A stretch of DNA of 8,398 nucleotides from CAYFJO01 sp964343305. Its GTDB lineage: Bacteria; Planctomycetota; Planctomycetia; Pirellulales; Pirellulaceae. This document shows positions 1 through 5,414 of this stretch, in pieces. Under the pieces are notes generated by a model that was not told the origin of the DNA, did no database searches, and was given only the letters and a program-made list of their open reading frames with translations. The position numbers and the translations under genes are program-made. Within the stretch, counting starts at the first letter, position 1; every line of letters starts with the position of its first letter. Location of the stretch: assembly GCA_964343305.1 (NCBI GenBank), contig CAYFJO010000458.1, forward strand, positions 1-8,398, given 5' to 3'.

Positions 1-1112
1 AGATGCATTTCATTTGCCAACTTGCGGTGTGCCTGCGGCACTTCGGGGTCGTTTTGCAAAAACCACAGCAGGCCAAGAGTCAAGTTGCGATGCCGCTGGC
101 GGATGCGTTGCCGAGTCTGCTCATCTCCCTCGACATAACCGCGATTCTCTTCCACAAACGGAAAACCGAGCGGTCGCGGATTGATGTTCACATCGGTTTT
201 CCGGTTGGGAAGCATGGTGACCGAGAGCGCACGAACCAACGTGTCGAAGTGAGCGGGATTGTAACCCCGTCCAGGCTTAAACGTCTTCGGTCCCGCCAAT
301 CGACCAGCCTTCAGGTCGTCGAAATAGCCGACATAGTTCTTGCGGTCATAGTCCGGCGGAGCTTCTGTCAGCCGGTGCGAGTTGTCGAGATCCGTCGTCA
401 GACACAACCGATACGTATAGGCGGGCAGGCGCTCGTCAGCTTCACCAGTTGTGCCGTCGAGAAACTTCTTCTCCTGATAATCAAAGTAGACAACTCCGGC
501 ATGTGCTTCACCGTATTCCGCACGTGACTCGCGCCCCAACCGGTATTTCGCGCCTGCGGCCGCATAAAGATCGCCTTCGTAGGTCGCGTCGATAAAGATC
601 CGACCAGTCACCTCACTCGTGTCACCTGTTTTGCGATTGATGATCGTGATCTTTGCCAGCCGACGACCGACGGTGTGAGCTTTCGTCAATCGCCAGCCTT
701 TTATCACTTTGATGTTCGGCTGAGCCCGCAACATATTTTCGAATGCTGACTCTGCGACTGACGGTTCAAAATAATAACCATCGCGGCACAGTCGCACATT
801 TTCGTGATCCGAACCATAGGTCTTCACATAGTGTTGGCGAAGATTGCCAATGAACTCCGCAAACAACCCACGGATCATGGCCCGATTTTCGATGTCGCTC
901 TTACCGAGTCCACTCGTCATCATTCCACCGACATGATTGTTGTACTCAACGAGCGTCACACTTCGACCCGACCGTGCCGCCGCCAGTGCCGATGCAATTC
1001 CACCAGGCGTTCCGCCCATCACAACCACGTCGGTATCGTTTGCGCAAAAAGCGACAGAAGAGACCAACAATAGAACCATCAAGAACAGGAAAAATCGTCG
1101 TTGTATCTGCAC
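1..1112 (-). CDS. Secreted FAD-dependent oxidoreductase, N-terminal part (runs off the left edge)
   Basis: The reading frame is open from a GTG at 1112 to the window edge, giving 370 codons with the C-terminus missing. Residues 1-24 form an export leader: QRR, then a hydrophobic run FFLFLMVLLLVSSVAF. A Rossmann dinucleotide-binding motif follows: strand DVVVMGG, loop GGTPGG (33-38, a GxGxxG variant), and E56 at the end of the second strand, the usual ribose-binding acid. HVGGMMTSGLG (60-70) and IDATYEGDL (174-182) are typical of the FAD_oxidored group (PF12831-like) that is abundant in planctomycetes. The substrate is not evident; these proteins are often annotated only as FAD-dependent oxidoreductases. 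The start is set by an AAAGG six bases upstream and because it supplies a full leader; an internal ATG (1079) would remove the arginine pair. Family members are usually well over 500 residues, so perhaps a third to a half lies outside. It is transcribed away from the plus-strand gene at 1521. I am confident of the family, not of the reaction. Confidence 0.88.
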   Translation of the reverse strand, partial: MQIQRRFFLFLMVLLLVSSVAFCANDTDVVVMGGTPGGIASALAAARSGRSVTLVEYNNHVGGMMTSGLGKSDIENRAMIRGLFAEFIGNLRQHYVKTYGSDHENVRLCRDGYYFEPSVAESAFENMLRAQPNIKVIKGWRLTKAHTVGRRLAKITIINRKTGDTSEVTGRIFIDATYEGDLYAAAGAKYRLGRESRAEYGEAHAGVVYFDYQEKKFLDGTTGEADERLPAYTYRLCLTTDLDNSHRLTEAPPDYDRKNYVGYFDDLKAGRLAGPKTFKPGRGYNPAHFDTLVRALSVTMLPNRKTDVNINPRPLGFPFVEENRGYVEGDEQTRQRIRQRHRNLTLGLLWFLQNDPEVPQAHRKLANEMH

Positions 1113-1118
1113 GATGAA

Positions 1119-1123
1119 CCTTT
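1119..1123 (-). promoter_or_regulatory. Ribosome binding site deciding the GTG start of the FAD oxidoreductase
   Basis: AAAGG on the minus strand lies six bases before the GTG at 1112. The alternative ATG at 1079 has no comparable sequence at this distance, which favours the GTG start and the longer export leader. Confidence 0.6.
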
Positions 1124-1173
1124 CGTTTATACCACTCGCGGCCAAGTTTGACACATTGTGGAACTCTGTGGTT

Positions 1174-1215
1174 ACGCTCGCCAGAGCGTGAAACTCCGCG
1201 GTCTGGCGACCGCGG
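1174..1215. repeat. Two tandem hairpins with mutually complementary loop regions
   Basis: The first hairpin pairs ACGCTC (1174-1179) with GAGCGT (1184-1189) across the loop GCCA. The second pairs CCGCGGTC (1196-1203) with GACCGCGG (1208-1215), a perfect 8-bp stem, across the loop TGGC. The loops are reverse complements, and CGCCAGA in the first unit can pair with TCTGGCG in the second, so the pair can also form one larger structure. There is no T-tract, so a simple intrinsic terminator is unlikely. It sits in the leader side of the oxidoreductase gene, between two divergent genes. It resembles a palindromic intergenic repeat unit. Confidence 0.6.
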
Positions 1216-1330
1216 CTAGAACAAGTATAACCGAGTAAATCAAAGTAAATGCGTCTGTCCTTTTCATTCTTCTTCCTTCCCAAGTATCGTCGTTTTTGGA
1301 TAGATTTTGGAGAGATGCCGCAGCCAGTTG

Positions 1331-1420
1331 TTGTTGGAGTCCAGACTTTAGCCTGTCATTGCGCAGGCGAAAGGCTGTACCGCAGCGGACATTTCAAAGT
1401 GGCGGCGGCATAGCAGGCTA
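1331..1420 (+). repeat. Interspersed palindromic repeat, copy 1 (degenerate)
   Basis: Bases 1331-1406 match the reverse complement of 2789-2864 at roughly four bases in five, with small gaps. The best conserved block starts TTGTTGGAGTCCAG and continues through CTTTAGCCTG; GGCTGTAC and the terminal GGCGGC also match. In this copy TAGCCTG (1349-1355) is answered by CAGGCTA (1414-1420), so the element has inverted ends about 58 bases apart. The inner hairpins seen in copy 2 are eroded here. There is no coding capacity. This looks like a REP or MITE-like non-autonomous element; I recall similar GGAGTCCAGGCTTTAGCC text in planctomycete genomes but could not check. Confidence 0.7.
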
Positions 1421-1424
1421 GTGA

Positions 1425-1444
1425 AAGACTCGAGTATGAGTCTT
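1425..1444. repeat. Hairpin, 7-bp stem
   Basis: AAGACTC (1425-1431) pairs with GAGTCTT (1438-1444) around the six-base loop GAGTAT. It follows the interspersed repeat directly and no T-tract follows. Its function is unknown; it may be part of the same repeat cluster. Confidence 0.4.
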
Positions 1445-1454
1445 GATAAACCGA

Positions 1455-1468
1455 ACGGCGCAAGCCGT
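1455..1468. repeat. Short hairpin with a GCAA tetraloop
   Basis: ACGGC (1455-1459) and GCCGT (1464-1468) form a perfect 5-bp stem capped by GCAA, a GNRA-type loop that is stable in RNA. It lies about 50 bases before the gene at 1521, so it would be in that gene's leader if transcription starts further upstream. It could be another short intergenic repeat. Confidence 0.4.
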
Positions 1469-1507
1469 CTGGTAATTCGTCATTTCGCTCACCGCTGCGA
1501 TGAGTTT

Positions 1508-1513
1508 AAGGAG
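1508..1513 (+). promoter_or_regulatory. Ribosome binding site deciding the start of the secreted protein at 1521
   Basis: AAGGAG lies seven bases before the ATG at 1521. It falls inside the frame that would be read from the earlier ATG at 1500, which has no such sequence upstream, so 1521 is the better start. Confidence 0.7.
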
Positions 1514-1520
1514 CCTGCCA

Positions 1521-2291
1521 ATGAGAAATCGAAACCACAAGTTTCTCTGGATTTGCCTGAGCGTTAGTTTCTTCACCGCGAGTTTCTTCGGACTCCGATT
1601 GGAAGCACAGGTGAATCGTGAGCCGGTCAGAACTCCGCAGGTGCGCACCCCAAACCTGCCCAAGCAGTCTCAACAGAAATCGACCCGCACGGTTCAGACC
1701 CCGGCAACAAATCTGTCAGGAAACTGGGATTCAAATCTTGGATCTGTTTCGCTGAGGCAAAGCGGCAACCGAGTTAGCGGCACATTGCGTTTCTCAAACG
1801 GTGCGGTTGCGACCTTGACGGGTACCGTCCAGGGGACGTCATTCTCGTTTCGCTGGAACGTTCCCAATTCACAGGTGCATGGCGACGGGACCCTTACGGC
1901 AAGCGCGAACGGGGCTCGTTTGTCCGGCCCCTACACAGATCGTAGCGCAGGAACACAAGGTCAATCTGTATTAACCCGAAAGGTGATAAGACCTTCGACT
2001 CCTCCAAGCTCGACGCCTCGTGTTGACACTCCCAGGACGAACCGTAGCAACTCAGCACCCGATTCACGTACGTCTTTCCAGGTGGCAAGGCCTGCGGAAT
2101 TAAATCGACTCACGTCAGATGCCATTCGAGATCAACTTCGTCTCGCGGTCCAACACCTGGAAACACAACTCGATGCTTGGCGATCCGGCGGCGGATGGAA
2201 GAAATACTTGGCAACCGAACAGTTGAAAATCTCAACAAGCCGGCATCAATCGGGAATCCCTGATCCTAAAAACGCTCATTCGAAGACTTGA
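1521..2291 (+). CDS. Secreted protein with small beta-rich domain, family not recognised; probably the 5' part of a frame-split gene
   Basis: It has 256 residues from the ATG with a strong ribosome site. Residues 1-30 are a Sec leader (MRNRNHK, hydrophobic WICLSVSFFTASFFG, cleavage near LEAQ). A Pro/Thr/Arg/Gln linker follows with VRTPQVRTPN. Residues 63-152 are a compact all-beta segment built of short G-x-L/V/T strands (LSGNWDSNLGSVSLRQSG, then VSGTLRFSNG, LTGTVQG, GDGTLTA, RLSGPY), resembling small secreted barrel or sandwich domains. A second Pro/Ser/Thr/Arg linker (153-190) leads to a helical segment (DAIRDQLRLAVQHLETQLDAW) and GGGWKKYL. From about residue 235 the sequence degrades into STSRHQSGIPDPKNAHSKT and stops. 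The frame that opens at 2270 continues with an ordered-looking sequence, so this end is probably not native. No function can be assigned; the gene appears independent of the repeats before it. Confidence 0.7.
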   Translation: MRNRNHKFLWICLSVSFFTASFFGLRLEAQVNREPVRTPQVRTPNLPKQSQQKSTRTVQTPATNLSGNWDSNLGSVSLRQSGNRVSGTLRFSNGAVATLTGTVQGTSFSFRWNVPNSQVHGDGTLTASANGARLSGPYTDRSAGTQGQSVLTRKVIRPSTPPSSTPRVDTPRTNRSNSAPDSRTSFQVARPAELNRLTSDAIRDQLRLAVQHLETQLDAWRSGGGWKKYLATEQLKISTSRHQSGIPDPKNAHSKT

Positions 2292-2599
2292 AAAAGAAGA
2301 TACCAGCTCTGAATAACGGCGACGATCTTCTCGGATTCCGTGAGGTGAAATGGGATAGTCATCAACTCAAACAAATGCGGGACTCTGTGCGTGATGCCCA
2401 CCTGGCTGCCGCCAAGGGAAGTGGGGAAGTATTAACAACAACGGGAAAAATGGATGTGCGCCCCTCGCTACGTCCCGAATACCAACAGGAGTTTGTGAGC
2501 AACCACGTCGTTCGGTTTACCGACAACAATGTTGATTATACATTAGGCTACTCAATTCGATTTAAGAATCACCAGTATCTTGGGCCATACCAGCCTTAA
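2288..2599 (+). CDS. Probable 3' part of the frame-split secreted protein
   Basis: The frame opens right after a TAA at 2267-2269 and could start only at a TTG at 2288, which overlaps the TGA of the previous frame (TTGA) and lacks a good ribosome site. It encodes LKKKIPALNNGDDLLGFREV, an amphipathic stretch (HQLKQMRDSVRDAHLAAAKG), and then a dense, conserved-looking tail with FVSNHVVRFTDNNVDYTLGY and RFKNHQYLGPYQP. It has no leader of its own, which fits a C-terminal part better than a free-standing gene. One extra A in the A5 run at 2268-2272 would join both frames as PDPKK-RSFEDLKKK into a protein of about 360 residues. Alternatives are a translationally coupled second gene, programmed frameshifting, or a sequencing error. 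I do not recognise the family. Confidence 0.55.
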   Translation: MKKKIPALNNGDDLLGFREVKWDSHQLKQMRDSVRDAHLAAAKGSGEVLTTTGKMDVRPSLRPEYQQEFVSNHVVRFTDNNVDYTLGYSIRFKNHQYLGPYQP

Positions 2600-2788
2600 C
2601 GACGACTCAAGAATCAGGACATAAGGGGGAGGACATAGGGCACTGTCATGGCTGAAGTTGTCTTTCTGCGATGATCGCGGACCTTGGCAACCACCCAAAC
2701 GCTTCGTGCAGATTGCGAATCGATTGCTCACTTCCCTGGCTGGGGAATGAGTGCAAAACCGTTCAAGGATCTATTCGATCGGAACTAG
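2600..2788. other. Non-coding stretch with a short direct repeat
   Basis: No frame here gives a convincing protein. AGGACATA occurs twice (2616-2623 and 2630-2637) with a 14-base period just after the stop of the split gene. Short open pieces between 2660 and 2790 (for instance one reading PWQPPKRFVQIANRLL) could be remnants of a decayed gene, but nothing is recognisable. Confidence 0.4.
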
Positions 2789-2864
2789 GCCGCCACCAGT
2801 GGAAGATGTCCACTGGAGTACAGCCTTTGGCTGCAATAGCAGGCTAAAGCCTGGACTCCAACAA
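2789..2864 (-). repeat. Interspersed palindromic repeat, copy 2 (well-formed, inverted to copy 1)
   Basis: On the minus strand this starts TTGTTGGAGTCCAG and is the counterpart of 1331-1406. It holds three stem-loops in a row: CCAGTGGA (2796-2803) with TCCACTGG (2809-2816), a perfect 8-bp stem; CAGCC (2821-2825) with GGCTG (2829-2833) on a three-base loop; and AGGCT with AGCCT (2841-2852). The better symmetry suggests that this copy is younger than copy 1, or better maintained. There is no coding capacity. The two copies flank the split secreted gene in opposite orientations. Confidence 0.72.
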
Positions 2865-2901
2865 TTGGCCGCGCCATAGGCCGACCAATTCCCCGTGACT
2901 T

Positions 2902-2929
2902 TTTCCATTGTAAAATTGTACTCAATAAT
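2902..2929 (+). promoter_or_regulatory. Candidate promoter for the GH62 gene
   Basis: TTTCCA (2902-2907, four of six matches to the sigma-70 -35) and AATAAT (2924-2929, five of six to the -10) are 16 bases apart in an AT-rich patch. The start of transcription would fall near 2936, giving a leader of about 37 bases. The match is modest and planctomycete promoters are poorly defined. Confidence 0.25.
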
Positions 2930-2972
2930 CCAATCAAATGAGGTGTGTGTAAGTTGTTAATCGAGGCTTGAC

Positions 2973-4025
2973 ATGCTTGAAAACAGATTTCGATCTTCAA
3001 TCGTCGTTGTCTGCGTGTTCGTCGCCCAGTTGCGGGGGCAGGATTTGCACGATTCCAATGATTTGGGATTCGATCTTCCATCCATGTGGGAATATTCCGG
3101 GCCGTTGATTTCGCCTGAGGATCGGCAGAACGATCGCAGCCGGGCGCAAAAGGATCCAACGCTGGTGTTTTATGGAGGCAAGTGGCATGTATTTATGACC
3201 GTCAAACTTCCAGGCCGCTCGGCGATCGAATACTGTTCGTTCGAAAAGTGGGAAGACGCCAACCGATCGAAGCGGACAATTCTCCAAGTCAGCGACAGCG
3301 ATTACTACTGTGCGGCTCAGGTGTTTTACTTTCGGCCGCACAAAAAGTGGTATCTCGTTTATCAGATGGGCGTGCCAGACGCAAACAAGATGTGGGTTGC
3401 CTATTCAACGACGACCGACATTTCCGATCCCGCTTCTTGGACAAAAGCGCGACCTATTCTCGACGGCGGCAAGAACGATCCGCGCAAGGTTGGCGGGCTG
3501 GACTACTGGATCATCTGCAACAACGAGCGTGCCTACCTGTTTCTGACGAGTCTGAACGGCAAGATGTGGCGGCTTTGGACGAAGCTCAAAGATTTTCCGC
3601 AAGGCTTCGACCACTGTGAACTTGCATTGCAGGCGAAGATCTTTGAGGCGAGTCACACGTACAAGATCAAAGGAAAGGACAAATACCTCACGATTATTGA
3701 AGAAAACGGCCGCCGCTATTACAAAGCGTACCTTGCAGATCGCCTCGACGGGGAGTGGAAACCGATTGCCGATACAGCCGAGAAACCGTTCGCCGGCTGG
3801 AGGAACATTCGGCCGGCGCGAGGCGTCGAAGCATGGACGGACAACGTCAGTCACGGAGAATTGATCCGCGACGGATATGACCAGACGTTGACGCTCGACA
3901 CCAACAATTTGGCGTTCATGTTTCAAGGGATGTTGGACAAACACAAGTCAGGGAAAGGTTACGGCCAATTCCAATGGAGAATCGGCATACTGACGCCAGT
4001 TCGAAATTCTGGCAGTTCAAGGTAA
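2973..4025 (+). CDS. Secreted GH62 alpha-L-arabinofuranosidase
   Basis: This 350-residue protein should release arabinofuranosyl side groups from arabinoxylan or arabinan outside the cytoplasm. A Sec leader (1-23: MLENRFR, hydrophobic SSIVVVCVFVAQL, cleavage near GQ) is followed by a single GH62 five-bladed propeller domain filling the rest. Diagnostic blocks appear in family order: MWEYSGPLISP (38-48), KDPTLVFYGGKWHVF (60-74), AAQVFYFRPHKKWYLVYQ (114-131), DYWIICNN (177-184), FEASHTYKI (224-232), SHGELIR (293-299) and a C-terminal RIGILTP. From family knowledge D61 should be the general base, D177 the pKa-modulating acid and E296 the general acid; all are present, so the enzyme is probably active. 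There is no carbohydrate-binding module. GAGG lies six bases before the ATG, supporting this start. No transporter or other glycoside hydrolase gene lies nearby, so it appears to be a single-gene unit. Confidence 0.93.
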   Translation: MLENRFRSSIVVVCVFVAQLRGQDLHDSNDLGFDLPSMWEYSGPLISPEDRQNDRSRAQKDPTLVFYGGKWHVFMTVKLPGRSAIEYCSFEKWEDANRSKRTILQVSDSDYYCAAQVFYFRPHKKWYLVYQMGVPDANKMWVAYSTTTDISDPASWTKARPILDGGKNDPRKVGGLDYWIICNNERAYLFLTSLNGKMWRLWTKLKDFPQGFDHCELALQAKIFEASHTYKIKGKDKYLTIIEENGRRYYKAYLADRLDGEWKPIADTAEKPFAGWRNIRPARGVEAWTDNVSHGELIRDGYDQTLTLDTNNLAFMFQGMLDKHKSGKGYGQFQWRIGILTPVRNSGSSR

Positions 4026-4318
4026 GTCCCGTTCCTGAGTATCGATGGATTCTCGTATTTGGTTGAATCTCGCTTAGCTCGGTAATCGTTTGTGGCAGCG
4101 ACTCTTGTCTGCCAGCGACAGAGATGCCACCATGTCTAAGCCGCGACCTGACTTTGCTGAGTGTCTCGATCTGGCCGGGAAATGCGGCGGCGAGCGAAAT
4201 GATTCGTCATCAGTCAATGGATGAATGGGAAGCCGATGCTTTTAGAACGGCCGTTCGAGTCTCTGAGTATTGGTAAACTGAAGCGTAAGCGAAGAGTTCC
4301 GCGAGTGTCTGCATCGGA
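4026..4318. other. Intergenic region, nothing clear
   Basis: The region holds only short open pieces, such as one ending at 4276 that reads MIRHQSMDEWEADAF, with no ribosome site or recognisable family. A weak 6-bp stem (TGGCAG 4093-4098 with CTGCCA 4109-4114) has no T-tract and is not called a terminator. Confidence 0.4.
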
Positions 4319-5047
4319 ATGTCACGGATAGTCGATATCTTCGCCTTGCCGTTCCCCAACAAAAATCAAACGAGACTTCGCATGTGGAACACTTCGCACG
4401 GATTACGAACACTGATGGACATGGAAGCTCGGCTGATCCGCGACACGGCTTGGGAACTGGTCGACGCGATTCGTGCCGAAAAGGATTACGTTGTGGCTGT
4501 CGAGTTTGGCATTCCTTCGTTTGACCAACTGACTTGGCAGCAAAAGATGGTAATGCTCCTTCAAGTTCTCAAGCCGCTGCTGATCGAAGCCGTGCCGGCA
4601 CCGACGCGAACGGCGTTGAATGATGCCACGGTAGCGGCGATTTACGCACAGATGGAAACGAGTGTCGAGAGTGAAATCTACATGCAACAAACAACAACGC
4701 AAAGCGAAGAAGGTGACACGGACCGACGATGCCAGATCGTCGAAGCCATTCAAGAGCAGGGCACCGAACGTAACTGGCCCGATCCGGAATGTGTGGTGAT
4801 GGACGAGTGGGAGTTGGCAGTCGCCGAGGTCAAGAGTTGGGTGTTACCGGATGAAGACTATCAAATGGACGGGCTGACCCTCGACTTGCCCCAAGAAAAG
4901 AGTCGGGAACTAAAGCAAATGATGGGTATTCGCCAGGGCTACTTCCGCGCTGTTCCACCTGACAGCAGCAACGACCAAGCCCGCACCGCCTGGGCCGACA
5001 TCCTGGAATTAATCGACGGCCAACGCCCGGATGAAGACGTGTTCTAG
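4319..5047 (+). CDS. Hypothetical acidic protein, probably cytoplasmic
   Basis: 242 residues without a leader or membrane segment. I do not recognise the family. The N-terminal half is largely helical (TLMDMEARLIRDTAWELVDAI, then FDQLTWQQKMVMLLQVLKPLL); the middle has SVESEIYMQQTTTQSEEGDTD, which looks like a flexible linker; the C-terminal part is acidic and Trp-containing, ending in PDEDVF. The start is uncertain: the ATG at 4319 has no good ribosome site, and ATGs at 4382 (MWNTSHG) and 4415 (MDMEARL) are alternatives in frame. Composition and codon use look like those of its neighbours, and the long open frame argues that it is real. It follows the GH62 gene on the same strand after 293 bases, so co-transcription is doubtful. 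It converges on the sialidase-like gene. Confidence 0.65.
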   Translation: MSRIVDIFALPFPNKNQTRLRMWNTSHGLRTLMDMEARLIRDTAWELVDAIRAEKDYVVAVEFGIPSFDQLTWQQKMVMLLQVLKPLLIEAVPAPTRTALNDATVAAIYAQMETSVESEIYMQQTTTQSEEGDTDRRCQIVEAIQEQGTERNWPDPECVVMDEWELAVAEVKSWVLPDEDYQMDGLTLDLPQEKSRELKQMMGIRQGYFRAVPPDSSNDQARTAWADILELIDGQRPDEDVF

Positions 5048-5414
5048 ATGGTGGATAGAGATTCTGCGAATCAATCTGACGTTTCTGACGAGATGCTTTG
5101 CGGACAGTATCGGCGGTTTCGCCAAAGGTGCACTGGCCAACTATTTGACACGATTCGCTTTACGTTTGAGTTGTCGTTGGAACCACTCGCGCAGAATCAC
5201 TGACGCATCCGCTGTGCTATTGCGAGGACGGTCAATGAGGCTAAGGTCTTGAGCCCGTACAAGGCGGCGGATCAGGTCGTCGCGATTGTCCTTTTGTTCG
5301 TCTGTATCAATGACAGATGATGAACGACCAAGCAATCCCAAGTTGGCGGACCGAAGTTCAGTGACCAGTTCATGATCCAAGCGTAAGAATTAGCAAACGC
5401 TTTGTCGGTTCCCG
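5048..5414. other. Convergent intergenic region
   Basis: This lies between the ends of two convergent genes. No strong hairpin plus T-tract was found on either strand. It contains only the doubtful minus-strand ORF at 5141-5380. Confidence 0.35.
5141..5380 (-). CDS. Doubtful small ORF, no recognised family
   Basis: 79 residues from a TTG with no clear ribosome site; a stop in the same frame lies just upstream at 5390-5392. The product is hydrophilic and charged (DEQKDNRDDLIRRLVRAQDLSLIDRP, ending in REWFQRQLKRKANRVK), with a helical appearance unlike a random frame, so a small gene or a gene remnant is possible. It lies 34 bases downstream of the sialidase-like gene on the same strand. No homology can be claimed. 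Confidence 0.25.
   Translation of the reverse strand: MDHELVTELRSANLGLLGRSSSVIDTDEQKDNRDDLIRRLVRAQDLSLIDRPRNSTADASVILREWFQRQLKRKANRVK

Noticed and set aside
3..527. Plus-strand open frame at the left edge
   Set aside because: It is antisense to the FAD oxidoreductase, whose Rossmann motif and leader are unambiguous.
1126..1153. Minus-strand TGTCAA-16-TATAAA resembling a promoter for the oxidoreductase gene
   Set aside because: Transcription would start within or after the ribosome site, giving almost no leader, so it is unlikely to be the promoter.
2290..2297. A-rich GAAAAAG as a programmed -1 frameshift site
   Set aside because: It lies at or after the first-frame stop and is not the full A6G heptamer; a slip would have to occur upstream near 2268-2272.
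2660..2790. Short open pieces after the split gene as a transposase remnant
   Set aside because: Pieces in different frames show no known transposase motif and no inverted ends.
3405..3944. Long minus-strand open frame opposite the GH62 gene
   Set aside because: It is the antisense shadow of a gene whose catalytic motifs are clear; the translation is Arg/Val-rich without family features.
4093..4114. Hairpin TGGCAG/CTGCCA after the GH62 gene as a terminator
   Set aside because: The stem is only 6 bp with a 10-base loop and no T-tract.
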